Shown piece after piece: positions 1 to 12,150 of a stretch of 64,000 bases of DNA. Each line of letters opens with the position of its first letter. Position 1 is the first letter of the stretch. A program made the translations under genes and the position numbers. The stretch spans positions 4,967,501-5,031,500 of the forward strand of contig NZ_CP150207.1 of the NCBI RefSeq assembly GCF_037969765.1, read 5' to 3'. This stretch comes from Paenibacillus sp. FSL W8-0186 (GTDB taxonomy: Bacteria; Bacillota; Bacilli; Paenibacillales; Paenibacillaceae). The notes under the pieces are model-generated. The model saw only the letters and a list, made by a program, of their open reading frames with translations, was not told where the DNA came from and searched no databases.

Positions 1-1380
1 TGTTCACTCTTCGCCTGTTCCAGCGCCGCCTGCCCTTCCGACTCAATCGTCTGCAGCGCCTCGTCGAGTGTTTTTTTCTTATCCAGCACCAACATCATTT
101 CCCGCTCAGAAAGCTTGAACAATTCATTCGCTACTCCCGGAGGCGCATCATCCATAATAATGCCATCGCCAAGCTTAGGCTTAAGCATATAAAACTTCTC
201 CAGGCTATGTCCATGAAACTCCTTAGAATAATCCATTCTCGACAATAGCCCATTATTTATGGTTCTCGATCTTATCCGCGCATAGTCCTCACCGTTAATG
301 AATTTGATCCATTCCCATGCTGCATCCACACGAGGTGAATCAGCTCGAATCGAATAAATGCCTCGTAGCGAAATATCACGGGTATATTCTGGAGCTGCCG
401 GATCAACGGGACCTGCGACCATTCCTACCTCAAACACATCAATATCCCTAACGTTCTGACGGGCTGCATCCAATCTGCTAAGCAGAGATTGGTCGCCTAC
501 GACCATCGCGATTCGTCCCATTAAGAAAAGCTGCCTTCTATAATAGTCCTCCATCGACCCATCCCCTAAAGAAAGGGAGTCCCTCTTAGTATAAATGGCC
601 CCCGACTCCCAGCCTTTCAAGGCAAGTTGGTAGATATTCTTCCAAGCGGGCGTGTTGATGCTCAGCTTCCCGGTCTGTTCATTCTGCAGCTTCAAGCCAT
701 ATGTGGAGTTCATCGTGAGGATCAAGCTTTCCCAAGATAATGGATATTGATCGCCAAAACCATATATCCGGGTATTCTCATCCCCTTCCACAGGAAACCG
801 GCGAGCGGTGTCGATAACCTCTTGCCAGGTCATGCCATCATGCGGAAACTCAACGCCGTACCGGGTGAACAAATCTGCATTATAATAAAGAACACTCCCC
901 TGGAAAACAGGAGTAAGACCATAGAGCCGGCCCCTCGCCTTTTTCCTTTAATAGCTCAACTAGATTCGGGAAAATGGAATCTACATCATATTGATCCCGC
1001 TGAATAAGCGGCTCAAGTTCTAGGAGCTTGCCGCTGGGAGACAGCTGTTCGAATTGCCTTGAATCTAACATAAGAACGTCTGGCTGCTCTCTCTCGATAA
1101 ATTTCTCTAGCGCTTGCTTCGAATCCCCACCTTTTTGAAGCTCCCAGGTGCTCACAACCTCAACCTCAATATGGGGATACTTCATCGCAAACAAATCGCC
1201 GAAACTGTTAAAATACGAAGTCTCATCCCAATACATGACCTTTATCGCTGTCTTCTGGTTAGTATCCGGGTTTCCTTGCTCTTTTCCACAAGCGGAGACT
1301 AGCAGCAGCGAGAGTAAGAATATAGGGATAAACCATTTGCTAACAATCTGTATGCTATTCCGATGGATTTTTCTATACAT
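1..1380 (-). pseudogene. Extracellular solute-binding lipoprotein, frameshifted and cut by the window edge
   Basis: The protein is an ABC-importer type substrate-binding lipoprotein, probably for sugars. The start at 1380 follows AGAGG with 5-base spacing. A signal peptide ends in a lipobox (V-S-A-C). Reading breaks at a run of four C on the plus strand (931-934). Upstream of it the frame ends ...LLKEKGEG; downstream the protein continues one frame over with RLYGLTP and stays open to base 1. Removing one base of the run restores alignment with the intact paralogue at 2876-4372 (shared words IYGF, MSWYD/MTWQE, MGRAAM/MGRIAM, NNGLLSRM). It is either a recent pseudogene or a sequencing error in a homopolymer. 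No permease or ATPase gene is adjacent, so the transporter partner is unknown. The C-terminus lies outside the window. Confidence 0.8.
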
Positions 1381-1423
1381 GACAACCTCTCAGTACTACG
1401 ATTAGATTAGTTTAATATGACAA

Positions 1424-1460
1424 ATAAAAAAGGCTAATCCTAACTTCAAGAGGATTAACC
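1424..1460 (-). terminator. Intrinsic terminator after the MFS gene
   Basis: The arms 1432-1441 and 1451-1460 form a 10-bp stem with one G-T pair and a 9-base loop. On the minus strand it is followed by six T (1426-1431). It lies just past the MFS transporter stop and ahead of the frameshifted lipoprotein gene, so the two are separate units or read through weakly. Confidence 0.75.
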
Positions 1461-1478
1461 AGATGTGGTTTATGAAAT

Positions 1479-2663
1479 TCAAATATCCATTGATTTAAGC
1501 AGTTTTTCTCTCTTTTCCCTTGACTCCGCATATTTCAACAGCGCAACCACACTACCTGCCAACAATATAAATCCTGACGCAATACGCAGAGCAATATCAT
1601 AATCCGCTGTCAGAGCCCCTATTCCCGAGGAACCTGCTACGACGCCAAGCGAGAAGAACGCGTAAAACAAGCCGAATGCTCTTCCCTTGAATTCCTCGCT
1701 AACATTCTTAACTAGTAAAGAATTCAAAGACGGAAATAGCAAGGAAAATCCAAGCCCATAGAAAGCCATGACAGCAAACATGGCTGCCTGCTGATGAAAA
1801 AATGATAGCAGCAGCAGCGCCAGCATGATGACTGTCCCGCCAGAAAACATCAGCAGGAGCGAAGACAGTCGATCAAACCAGCGATTACTTGGCATAACGA
1901 ATACAACGATCGCAACTATGCCAAACGTGCTTAGCATCAGCCCTGAGGCTTGTGCCGGGAAGCCAAGCTCATCCGCTTTCAGAGGCAAGGCATAGGTTAA
2001 AGCCCCCATCGCAAACATAAGCGAAAATGCTCCAATATAAGATTGCAGCACCGGCCCCTTGCGAAGCATAGCCCCGAGCCCTTCCACCGAACGAGAGAGC
2101 TGAAGCCTCCGGGTAATCCGTTTCGCTTGTGACGCCGGGATCGTCACCCCCACCAATAAACCACCAAGCATCAGCAGCGTGGCCGTCCCCCAAAATAAAG
2201 GAGGAAGGCCCAGCTTAGCCTTCGTGATCCCGGCTACAGCCGGGCCTACAATCGCCGCCGCTCCGACAGCCGCACCGGAGAGAGCCATCGCTCTACCCGG
2301 CTGCTGAGTCGAAGCAAAATGCGAGATTAAAGTAAAGGCGCTGGGCACTAAGAGTCCACCAGTCAAACCATGAACAAAACGTACGATGACCAAATGCCAG
2401 GGCTGACTAACTAGAGGATATAGCATCATAACGACAGCCGTCAGAACAAATCCCAGCAGTAAAATATTTCGTGCTCCGTAGCGGTCAATCCAGTAGCCTG
2501 CCGCAATATTTCCGAACATATTGGTCAGCGAATACAATCCAACGGCAAGACCAATAATGAATGACCCGGCGCCAAGGCTCTTGGCGAACGGTCCCATGAC
2601 AGGCAGCTGTATAAACAAGTCCATAAAGCAAAGCATAACGATGCCGTACAATAGTCGTTTCAT
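1479..2663 (-). CDS. MFS family transporter
   Basis: This is a major facilitator superfamily membrane transporter of about 394 residues with 12 predicted hydrophobic segments. The MFS signature between segments 2 and 3 is visible as GYWIDRYGARNILL (G-x-x-x-D-R-x-G-x-R). The N-terminal half (LVPSAFTLISH) resembles drug/sugar exporters of the YfcJ/Bcr type, but the substrate cannot be told. The ATG at 2663 follows GGATGG by 6 bases; a GTG two codons upstream is the alternative start. It sits between two paralogous solute-binding lipoproteins on the same strand and has its own terminator at 1424-1460. A functional link to those lipoproteins is not evident. Confidence 0.85.
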   Translation of the reverse strand: MKRLLYGIVMLCFMDLFIQLPVMGPFAKSLGAGSFIIGLAVGLYSLTNMFGNIAAGYWIDRYGARNILLLGFVLTAVVMMLYPLVSQPWHLVIVRFVHGLTGGLLVPSAFTLISHFASTQQPGRAMALSGAAVGAAAIVGPAVAGITKAKLGLPPLFWGTATLLMLGGLLVGVTIPASQAKRITRRLQLSRSVEGLGAMLRKGPVLQSYIGAFSLMFAMGALTYALPLKADELGFPAQASGLMLSTFGIVAIVVFVMPSNRWFDRLSSLLLMFSGGTVIMLALLLLSFFHQQAAMFAVMAFYGLGFSLLFPSLNSLLVKNVSEEFKGRAFGLFYAFFSLGVVAGSSGIGALTADYDIALRIASGFILLAGSVVALLKYAESREKREKLLKSMDI

Positions 2664-2833
2664 ATACACCCATCCGTTCTTCCATAGCGGCCCGGTTCAC
2701 CAGATCATTCCGTCAGCATTCATTGTGACAGCCTCATTCTCTCCCAATCTGCGGGAGCTCTAGGATAGTTCGCCTTACATCGAATCCTGCTCGCTCTTCT
2801 CGATTGTGTTAATTATAGAGCACTCGAAGAGTT

Positions 2834-2857
2834 TAAAAAATAAGGGAGTTCCCTATT
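2834..2857 (-). terminator. Intrinsic terminator after the intact solute-binding lipoprotein gene
   Basis: An 8-bp stem (2840-2847 with 2850-2857) and a tiny loop are followed on the minus strand by a run of T at 2835-2840. It lies just downstream of the stop at 2876. Confidence 0.6.
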
Positions 2858-2875
2858 CGAGTCAGAGTCTTCGGG

Positions 2876-4372
2876 TTAGCCTTCGTTCGCGCTGTTTTCC
2901 GCTGAGCCTTCCGCTCCGTCAGAGCCTTCGCTGGAGTCTGCGGTTCCCGCGGAATCATCAGCAGACCCTTCACTGGAGCCGCCTTGGGCTTCCTCTTCTT
3001 TCTTCTTCTCTTCCTGTTCCTTCAGCGCTTGATCCAAAGCGACTTGGCCTTCGGCCTCAATCTTAGCCAAAGCTTCATCCAAGGATTTGGCGTTATCTTC
3101 AACGGCCTTCAGCTCCGTATCAAGCAGAGGCTGGAATTTCTCATAAAATCCGTTAGGGATTTTTCTCATTCCCGAGTAATCCGTCGGCAGCGGCTTCAAT
3201 TTATAATAAGCCTCAAGACTGATGCCGTTATATTCGTCGGTATATCCCATCCGGGACAACAATCCATTGTTCAGGCTTCTCGACTTAATCTTGGCGAACT
3301 GGTCACCATTAACGAATTTGATGAATTCCCAAGCAGCATCCGCGTTCGGAGAATTTGCCGAAATGGCGAATACTTCGCTTATGCCGATGTTTCTGGATTT
3401 ATCCGGGTCAGTAGATGATGCCGGTCCTGCCACGATGCCGATTTCAAAAGGCTTGTAATCCTTCAAGGCATCCGCAGCTTCCTTCAAATTGCGAAGCACA
3501 TACGTGTCGCCGGTCGTCATTGCGGCTCTTCCCATTAGAAACGGCTGGCTTTGATAATACTCCTCCATCGAACCGCCTCTGAAGCCATCTTCTCCAGGAT
3601 TATAAAATACATTGGATTTCATGGCATCAAGAGCGGTCTGATAGATTTTTTTCCATGATTCGGTATTCAACGTAAGCTTCATGGAATTCGTATCGATCTG
3701 CTCAATTCCTTCAGACGAGGAAATCATCGAGGCAAGCTGCGTCATATTGATTCCCCAGTTATTGTCGAAGCCGTATATTCGAGTCTTCTCATCGCCCTCG
3801 GTAGGAAACTGCTTGGCCAACTCAATAATGTCGTACCAGCTCATGCCGTCGCGCGGCAATTCCACACCATGCTTGGCAAACAAATCCGCGTTATACAAAA
3901 TCGCCGAACCGTAGAAATTCGGAGTCAGACCGTAAATCTTATTATCCCCGCGTTCCTTCAGAAGCTCGATCAATGCGGGGTAAATCGTATCGATACTGTA
4001 TTTGTCCCGCTCAATCAGAGTATCTAGCTCACGGATTTTGCCTTCGGAAATATAAGTCTCCATCTGATCAATGCTTACCATGAGCACGTCCGGTTGTTCC
4101 TTATCGATAAAATCCTTAAAAGCCTTATCATAATCCCCATCCGGACCCATATCTCTATAGATATTATTAGTGCTTACAACTTCGATCTCAATATTAGGGT
4201 GCTGCATAGTAAATAAATCGCCGTATTGTTGGAAAAAGTAGTTTTCATCCCAGAACATTACTCTCAAGCTTTGCTGCTCGGGCTCTTTGGAACCGGGATT
4301 GCTAGTACATCCCGCCACAAGCACGAGGCACATGATCAAGAACAGCGCCTTCTTCATTCCTTTAATAGACAT
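2876..4372 (-). CDS. Extracellular solute-binding lipoprotein (family 1 type)
   Basis: This is a complete substrate-binding lipoprotein of about 498 residues, paralogous to the frameshifted gene at 1-1380. The ATG at 4372 follows GGAGG by 6 bases; a TTG four codons upstream overlaps that site and is rejected. The signal peptide ends at a lipobox (L-V-A-G-C) followed by TSN, so the mature protein should be lipid-anchored to the outer face of the membrane. The core shows family 1 words (VEVVST-like strand, YGLTPN, MSWYDIIELAKQFP, DAAWEFIKFVNGDQF). The last 45 or so residues are a low-complexity tail rich in Glu, Ser, Gly and Ala, unusual for the family and probably a flexible extension. No ABC permease genes are adjacent, so the ligand is unknown. 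Confidence 0.85.
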   Translation of the reverse strand: MSIKGMKKALFLIMCLVLVAGCTSNPGSKEPEQQSLRVMFWDENYFFQQYGDLFTMQHPNIEIEVVSTNNIYRDMGPDGDYDKAFKDFIDKEQPDVLMVSIDQMETYISEGKIRELDTLIERDKYSIDTIYPALIELLKERGDNKIYGLTPNFYGSAILYNADLFAKHGVELPRDGMSWYDIIELAKQFPTEGDEKTRIYGFDNNWGINMTQLASMISSSEGIEQIDTNSMKLTLNTESWKKIYQTALDAMKSNVFYNPGEDGFRGGSMEEYYQSQPFLMGRAAMTTGDTYVLRNLKEAADALKDYKPFEIGIVAGPASSTDPDKSRNIGISEVFAISANSPNADAAWEFIKFVNGDQFAKIKSRSLNNGLLSRMGYTDEYNGISLEAYYKLKPLPTDYSGMRKIPNGFYEKFQPLLDTELKAVEDNAKSLDEALAKIEAEGQVALDQALKEQEEKKKEEEAQGGSSEGSADDSAGTADSSEGSDGAEGSAENSANEG

Positions 4373-4500
4373 TTTTACCTCCAAAATTTGTATTTTCTCT
4401 AGTTCACCATTATAAACGTATTTGATGGCAACATGGTTACATTTTGGAAGCTTTTTATATGAGAAAAATTTATAAAGCCTGCTAGAGCCTATATTTAAAT

Positions 4501-4538
4501 ATAAAAAATACCCCCAGCAAGTGGCTGCTTGCTGAGGG
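4501..4538 (-). terminator. Intrinsic terminator after ligA
   Basis: The arms CCCYCAGCAAG and CTTGCTGAGGG (4511-4537) form an 11-bp stem with a TGGCTG-type loop. On the minus strand it is followed by a T-rich run at 4502-4510. It closes the pcrB-pcrA-ligA unit. Confidence 0.85.
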
Positions 4539-4582
4539 ATATTCCCACTTTCTTAATTCAATCCAGCATGATGTCCTGCGTT

Positions 4583-6607
<2,025 letters not shown>

Positions 6608-6617
6608 CTAAATATGA

Positions 6618-8936
6618 TTACTCTTCCACTTTCGTGATCGGCGCGAAGCCCGCAAGCAGCCGCTTCACTCCTGTCGGCGCAGGGAAGGCAATTTGCAATT
6701 CCATATCGTTCCCCGTGCCCTTAACCGCTACAATCGTCCCGATGCCCCACTTGCCATGGGCCACTTTATCGCCCGCATTGAAGTCGGCAGGATCTGCCTT
6801 CTTCGCAGTCTGGGCTCCGGTAACACCGGTGGTCACGGTTACGCCGCTCGAGGCCGGCGCAGACGTTCGTGTCCCTCCCCGGTCGGCAGACCGGTGGCCA
6901 AAGTTGCTTCCTGCTCCTGCGCCGAATCCGCGGCCGCTGTATGCCCCGCCAATCCCTGCGCCCCGCCGGTAGCGGTCGCGGGCCATTTCGGTATCCTCCT
7001 TCAGCTCCTCTGGAATCTCCTCTAGGAACCGGGACGGAGCATTGGCCGTTGTCCGGCCAAAGAGCGTGCGCATCTGCGCGCAGGTGAGAAACAAACGCTC
7101 CTCCGCTCTCGTTATGCCAACATAAGCAAGACGGCGTTCCTCTTCCAGCTCTTCATTATCTTGAAACGCACGGCTGTGCGGGAAGACCCCTTCCTCCATG
7201 CCGATAATGAAGACGACAGGGAACTCCAGTCCCTTAGCGCTATGCATAGTCATCAAGATAACCGCGTCTCCAGGCTGATCCTCCTCCTCATCGTTCATCG
7301 TATCGATATCGGAAATCAGCGCCAAATCGGTCAGGAAGGCAACAAGCGTCTTGTCTTCGTTATTCTTCTCAAACTCCATCGTCACGGAGAGGAACTCATC
7401 GATATTCTCCAACCGGGAGCGAGATTCGATCGTATTCTCATTTTGCAGCTCCAGCCGGTACTGCGTCATTTCCAGCAGCTTCTCCGTCAGCTCGGTCACG
7501 GATAAATATTCGACCATTTGATGCAGCGCAGCAAGCATGTCATAGAACTCGACGAGCGCATTCCGCGTCCGTCCGGAAAATCCGAGGTCGTCCACTGTAT
7601 AGAGCAGGCGGAAAATCGATACTCCCCGCTCCGCAGCCGCAGCCGCCAGCTTGCCAACGGTTGTATCGCCGATGCCCCTTTTGGGCACATTGATAATTCG
7701 CGTCAGGCTGATATCGTCATCTGGATTGGACAGCAGCCGCAAATAAGCGAGTAAGTCCTTGATCTCTTTGCGGTCGTAGAACTTGATCCCGCCGACAATT
7801 TGATAAGGAATATCCGATTTGATCAGCGTTTCCTCGATCACCCGGGACTGCGCGTTTGTCCGGTACAAAATAGCATGGTCCCGATAGCTTCTGCCTCTTT
7901 TGATGCTATTATGAATTTCCGAGGTGACGAAGTAGCCTTCGTCGTGCTCGGAGCTTGCGCGATATACTTTAATTTTGTCGCCGTCGCCTTTGTCGGTCCA
8001 CAGGTTCTTGGGCTTGCGGCCCGTATTCAAGGCAATGACAGCATTGGCCGCATTGAGGATATTCGAGGTAGAGCGATAGTTCTGCTCCAGGAAAATGGTT
8101 GTTGCCTCAGGATAATCCTCTTCGAAGTTGAGAATGTTAGTAATGTCTGCTCCACGCCAGCGGTAGATGGACTGGTCGCTGTCACCCACGACGCAGATGC
8201 GGTGATGCTTGTTGGCCAGCAGCTTGCAGAGCATATATTGGGCCCGGTTCGTATCCTGATATTCATCGACATGAATATAGGAAAATTTCTTCTGATAGAA
8301 GTCGAGCACATCGGGTACTTCCTTGAACAGTTCGATCGTCTTCATGATCAGGTCGTCGAAATCCAGGGAATTGTTCTGGCGCAGCCGTTTCTGATACATG
8401 GTATACACTTTGGCCACGATGCCCTCGAAGTAGTCCCCTATCTTCTGCTCATACTGCTGAGGGGTGATCAGTTCGTTCTTGGCGGTGCTAATCATCGCTT
8501 GGACAGCCTTTGGCTCAAACTTCTTCGTATCGATATTCAGATCCTTCATGCAATTGCGAATGACGGACAGCTGGTCGGTCGAATCGAGAATAGAGAAGCT
8601 CGAAGAAAAGCCAATCCGCTCAATATCCCGACGCAAAATCCGAACGCACATCGAGTGGAAGGTCGAAACCCAAATGTCCTTGCCTTCTTGTCCTACCAGC
8701 TGAGAAACGCGCTCCTGCATTTCCCGGGCCGCCTTGTTGGTAAACGTAATCGCCAGAATGGCCCACGGCGGAGCTTTGCGCGTAGCTATAAGATAAGCGA
8801 TCCGATGCGTAAGCACCCGCGTCTTACCGCTGCCTGCCCCCGCCATAATGAGCAGCGGTCCCTCGGTCGTTACCACGGCTTTGCGCTGCTCGGGATTTAG
8901 TTTTGTTATCGCATCTTGTATGTTCACAGGTTGCAT
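6618..8936 (-). CDS. pcrA: ATP-dependent DNA helicase PcrA (UvrD/Rep family)
   Basis: PcrA is a superfamily 1A 3'-5' helicase needed for repair, rolling-circle replication and clearing of transcription-replication conflicts. The start at 8936 (MQPVNIQDA) follows AAAGGAG by 8 bases; the frame is open upstream but has no support. The 772 residues carry Walker A AGAGSGKT (Lys38), Walker B VDEYQDTN, motif [17 protein letters not shown], motif IV EQNYRS, motif [15 protein letters not shown] and motif [13 protein letters not shown] Gly/Ala/Thr-rich linker near residues 665-720 leads to the C-terminal Tudor-like RNA polymerase-binding domain ([17 protein letters not shown]). It lies between pcrB and ligA. 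Confidence 0.98.
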   Translation of the reverse strand: MQPVNIQDAITKLNPEQRKAVVTTEGPLLIMAGAGSGKTRVLTHRIAYLIATRKAPPWAILAITFTNKAAREMQERVSQLVGQEGKDIWVSTFHSMCVRILRRDIERIGFSSSFSILDSTDQLSVIRNCMKDLNIDTKKFEPKAVQAMISTAKNELITPQQYEQKIGDYFEGIVAKVYTMYQKRLRQNNSLDFDDLIMKTIELFKEVPDVLDFYQKKFSYIHVDEYQDTNRAQYMLCKLLANKHHRICVVGDSDQSIYRWRGADITNILNFEEDYPEATTIFLEQNYRSTSNILNAANAVIALNTGRKPKNLWTDKGDGDKIKVYRASSEHDEGYFVTSEIHNSIKRGRSYRDHAILYRTNAQSRVIEETLIKSDIPYQIVGGIKFYDRKEIKDLLAYLRLLSNPDDDISLTRIINVPKRGIGDTTVGKLAAAAAERGVSIFRLLYTVDDLGFSGRTRNALVEFYDMLAALHQMVEYLSVTELTEKLLEMTQYRLELQNENTIESRSRLENIDEFLSVTMEFEKNNEDKTLVAFLTDLALISDIDTMNDEEEDQPGDAVILMTMHSAKGLEFPVVFIIGMEEGVFPHSRAFQDNEELEEERRLAYVGITRAEERLFLTCAQMRTLFGRTTANAPSRFLEEIPEELKEDTEMARDRYRRGAGIGGAYSGRGFGAGAGSNFGHRSADRGGTRTSAPASSGVTVTTGVTGAQTAKKADPADFNAGDKVAHGKWGIGTIVAVKGTGNDMELQIAFPAPTGVKRLLAGFAPITKVEE

Positions 8937-8988
8937 AGAGATACTCCTTTCCTTCAGTTCAGAACGCCGGGCAGATATAGACAGCTGC

Positions 8989-9687
8989 CTACACTCGTCT
9001 TGGCTTAACCGCAGCCACCGTTGACAGCGCCTGCTCCAGATCGCTGTACAGCGCATTGCCAACCACGATCGTATCGCAGGCCCCAGCGGCCAGCCGCGCC
9101 GTGCCGGCATCCTTGATCCCACCGCCATAGAACAGCTGCGAACCGCTCAATGAGCGATGGACGGCGGAGACCAGATCCAGATTGCCGAACATGCCGCTAT
9201 ATTCCACATAAACAATCGGCAGATGCAGCAGTTTGTCGGCGATTTCCGCATATGCCGCCGCCTCGGATTCCGTCAGGGCTGCATTCGCCTCGGAGACGGC
9301 TGCCGCGGTGCAATCCGGGTTCAAAATGACATAGCCCTCAGGAATCAACTGCTCCCAAGGGATCAAATAGCTATATTTATGGGCGGCTCGCGCATGATGA
9401 CCGATCAGCCAATCGGGGTGCTTCGTATTCAGCACCATCGGAATCATGTATAAATCAAAGCCGGGAACGACCGCTTCCAGGCTGGATACCTCCAGCACGC
9501 AAGGAACCTCGAACTGTCGGACACGCGATAGAAGCTCTACCGTATTATCATAGGTAACGCCGCTTGAGCCTCCGATCATGACGGCGTCGGTACCGGACAG
9601 GCAGATCGCCTCCAGGGCCGCATCATCCAAATTGCGGTCGGGGTCTATTTTGAACACATGTCGCCAGGTCGATATCGTTTGCTTCAA
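8989..9687 (-). CDS. pcrB: Heptaprenylglyceryl phosphate synthase PcrB
   Basis: PcrB transfers a heptaprenyl group from heptaprenyl diphosphate to sn-glycerol-1-phosphate, giving an archaeal-type ether lipid precursor. Its TIM-barrel family signs are [33 protein letters not shown], the YGGGIKD phosphate loop and VVGNALY. The chosen start is TTG at 9687, giving [11 protein letters not shown]; it lies 7 bases after GGAGG and matches the short N-terminus of known PcrB. An ATG at 9693 is also in frame, but it nearly abuts the GGAGG and is less likely. It is the first gene of the pcrB-pcrA-ligA unit, about 50 bases ahead of pcrA. Confidence 0.93.
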   Translation of the reverse strand: MKQTISTWRHVFKIDPDRNLDDAALEAICLSGTDAVMIGGSSGVTYDNTVELLSRVRQFEVPCVLEVSSLEAVVPGFDLYMIPMVLNTKHPDWLIGHHARAAHKYSYLIPWEQLIPEGYVILNPDCTAAAVSEANAALTESEAAAYAEIADKLLHLPIVYVEYSGMFGNLDLVSAVHRSLSGSQLFYGGGIKDAGTARLAAGACDTIVVGNALYSDLEQALSTVAAVKPRRV

Positions 9688-9850
9688 TCCCATTCCTCCC
9701 ACATCGGCACGAAAAACGGGGCCTGCCACACGCCCCGCCACCTTAAATTCCCATTATTCATGATGTCTATTCAATCGCGATATAACCGCTTCATTCCTAG
9801 TCTAAGTGACGAAGGATACCGTGTCAATGTTCGCATGAAAGGGGAACAGA

Positions 9851-10708
9851 TCATGAGGCAGAATCCGCTTGGTCCCCAGCCAGAAAATCGCTGTAGAAGC
9901 CATAGACGCCCATTTTTTTATAGTCGGACACCAGCTTCATATCATTGATTGTATGGACATAAGTCGGTATTCCAGCCCGCTTCAAGGATTTAACCAGCTG
10001 CTCGTTAACACGCCCCTCGGAGACGGTCACTGCTGCGATTCCGTTGCTCCTAGCAAAATTGACCACTTGCCGGTCACTGTCCTGCGATTGATAGAGCGTA
10101 TAGATCACAGAATCAAAAGGATAATATTGCTTGATTTGCCCAAGCATCGGCTGGTTGTAGATTTGCGGCACGATGCGCTCCAACAGGTTCGGATCCTTGC
10201 GCTTCGTACTGTCAACGATTTTGGCAAAAATACTGTCGATTTCCTCAGGCTTAATCTGCTTCGTATCTGTCACAATATAGATATCCGGATATTCGGCCAG
10301 CAGTTCTACGATATCGTCCCAAAATAACGGCTCGTATCTTCCGTCGACTTTGGCCTGTTTGAATTCCTCTGCCGACCAAACAGCCCCGGACCGCTCCTCG
10401 CTGATCCCGTCCTGCTGACGGAGCATGTTCGTGAAAAATTGTCCCCATTCATGACGAGCAATCAACTGATCATCCTTGCTCAGCAGCAGGTCCACTTCAA
10501 ACACCCGGGTACCCTTCTCGTAGTTGGCTATAAAAGCGTCTCGTGTATTCGTGTAGGTCATGTCTTCAATGCCGCCCATGGCATGGGCGATGATGCGGTG
10601 AGCTTTGAAGCCGGTGAATGATGGCTCTGCCGGCCGCTGCCATATCGCAAGCAGCACGATTCCTAGCGCACAGACGACCAGCAGACTATATAACAGCTTG
10701 TTTCTCAT
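9851..10708 (-). CDS. Membrane-anchored glycerophosphodiester phosphodiesterase-like protein
   Basis: The protein is 285 residues with one N-terminal hydrophobic anchor (LLYSLLVVCALGIVLLAIW) and a TIM-barrel phosphodiesterase domain facing outside. GDPD/PI-PLC-like residues are visible: H in AHAMGGI, the N-T pair in TYTNTRDAF, E-V-D, and H-E in ARHEWGQF. The late strands (VTDTKQ, VTVSEGR, YVHTIND) fit the barrel. Family members cleave glycerophosphodiesters. Here the substrate might be a lipid or a teichoic-acid-like polymer, which is inferred only from the neighbouring wall-polysaccharide genes. It stands 35 bases before the sugar-phosphotransferase stop, in the same direction, and may be the last gene of that unit. 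No clear terminator was seen. Confidence 0.8.
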   Translation of the reverse strand: MRNKLLYSLLVVCALGIVLLAIWQRPAEPSFTGFKAHRIIAHAMGGIEDMTYTNTRDAFIANYEKGTRVFEVDLLLSKDDQLIARHEWGQFFTNMLRQQDGISEERSGAVWSAEEFKQAKVDGRYEPLFWDDIVELLAEYPDIYIVTDTKQIKPEEIDSIFAKIVDSTKRKDPNLLERIVPQIYNQPMLGQIKQYYPFDSVIYTLYQSQDSDRQVVNFARSNGIAAVTVSEGRVNEQLVKSLKRAGIPTYVHTINDMKLVSDYKKMGVYGFYSDFLAGDQADSAS

Positions 10709-10743
10709 CGTCTAACAACATCCTTTGGTTCACGAAGTTTGGT

Positions 10744-12150
10744 CTAGTAAGCATTTTTGTTCACGAAGCCGTGAATGATCGTCCGCAGAATGATTTTGAT
10801 ATCCAGCAGCATCGACCAATTCTCGATATAGAAAATATCATGCTGAATCCGCTCTTCTATCGATGTGTCCCCGCGCAGCCCATGCGTTTGCGCCCAACCG
10901 GTAATGCCCGGGCGGACATGGTGCTTCACCATGTATTTCGGCACTTCCTCCCGGAACTGCTCCACAAAGTAAGGCCGCTCCGGACGGGGTCCTACGACGC
11001 TCATATGCCCCGCAAGCACGTTGAAGAACTGCGGCAGCTCGTCGATACTCGTCTTGCGGATAAATGCCCCGAACTTCGTCCGCCGCGGATCGTTCTCCGT
11101 CGTCCAGCCCGTGTCAACGGCCCCTTCGGGCAGCACATTCATCGAACGGAACTTATACATTTGGAAGGTCCGGCGATTCAACCCAACTCGTTCTTGTTTG
11201 AAAATAACCGGGCCCGGCGAAGTTAGCTTGATTCCGATCACGACGAAGAGCATCACGGGCAAGGTTATAATAATAGCCGCTATGGAAAATACGATGTCAA
11301 AGGCCCGCTTCACTAGACGGTTCCCCGCCATATCAAGCGGGATGTCGCGCACGTTGATCATCGGCATGCCCGCGAAATTGTCGAAATACGGCCTTGCCGG
11401 CAAATAGTCAAAAAAGTCGGGGATAATCAGCGCCCGTACGCCGGCCTTCTCGCAAGCGGCGATGATTCTCGCGTATTTGGAATGCGCGTCCAGCGGCAGA
11501 GCCAGCACCACTTCATCAACGAGCTTGCTTTCCAGAATTTCTACGAGTTGATCGACTGTTCCGAGAATTGGGCTGTATTTGCCCTTTTCATTGGGATGCC
11601 ACTGCTGATAGTCGTCAAGAAATCCGATGATTTCGTAACCGAGCTCCGGATACAACTTCAAGTTGTCATGGAATTTGCGGCCGAGCGATCCCGCTCCGAT
11701 AATGAGCACGAACTGCTTGTTATAGCCCTTGCGGCGGAGCTGTTTTAGCGATCTTTTTAGAAAATAACGGTATAGCATAATAAACAGCAGATTAAAGCCC
11801 ATATAAATCGCCAGATAGTACCTTGAAATGTCGACCTGCTTCACGAAGAACATCAAGCTGAGCAGGATAACGAGGCTTGTGAAATGCACTTGAATGATCT
11901 TCAGCACTTCATCGGCGAACCGTTTCTTGCGTTTGGGCGAATAAAAGGAAATTAGGATGCCCACGAGGATGGTTACAGCGCCGTAAACCAGGCTCCAGAA
12001 TGCATAAATCTCCATAGGCAGCGGCTGCTCGTAAGGAATAATGCCGCTCTCGAACTTCACCCACCAAGCCAATAGAAAAGCGAGCTGGACGAACATGAAA
12101 TCAGCCAAAATATACAGTTGGGTCAGAAAATGCTGATTTTTCCGGATCAT
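10744..12150 (-). CDS. Undecaprenyl-phosphate sugar phosphotransferase (polyisoprenyl-phosphate hexose-1-phosphate transferase)
   Basis: The enzyme attaches the first sugar-1-phosphate to undecaprenyl phosphate and so starts assembly of an exopolysaccharide repeat unit. At 468 residues it has the WbaP/CpsE/WcaJ architecture: four or five N-terminal membrane helices, a central Rossmann-like CoA-binding-type domain (LIIGAGSLGRKFHDNL), a fifth re-entrant helix, and the C-terminal bacterial sugar transferase domain (KRAFDIVFS, SPGPVIFKQERVG, MYKFRSM, DELPQFFNVL, SVVGPRPERP). The sugar is likely glucose or galactose, but the sequence cannot decide. Its ATG overlaps the end of the glycosyltransferase at 12147 by 4 bases, so translation is probably coupled. 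Confidence 0.93.
   Translation of the reverse strand: MIRKNQHFLTQLYILADFMFVQLAFLLAWWVKFESGIIPYEQPLPMEIYAFWSLVYGAVTILVGILISFYSPKRKKRFADEVLKIIQVHFTSLVILLSLMFFVKQVDISRYYLAIYMGFNLLFIMLYRYFLKRSLKQLRRKGYNKQFVLIIGAGSLGRKFHDNLKLYPELGYEIIGFLDDYQQWHPNEKGKYSPILGTVDQLVEILESKLVDEVVLALPLDAHSKYARIIAACEKAGVRALIIPDFFDYLPARPYFDNFAGMPMINVRDIPLDMAGNRLVKRAFDIVFSIAAIIITLPVMLFVVIGIKLTSPGPVIFKQERVGLNRRTFQMYKFRSMNVLPEGAVDTGWTTENDPRRTKFGAFIRKTSIDELPQFFNVLAGHMSVVGPRPERPYFVEQFREEVPKYMVKHHVRPGITGWAQTHGLRGDTSIEERIQHDIFYIENWSMLLDIKIILRTIIHGFVNKNAY

Noticed and set aside
7800..8900. Plus-strand open frame of 366 codons
   Set aside because: Antisense shadow of pcrA, with no family features and no ribosome site.
8937..9128. 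N-terminal extension of PcrA
   Set aside because: The extra 64 codons overlap the end of pcrB and lack a ribosome site; the start at 8936 has AAAGGAG.
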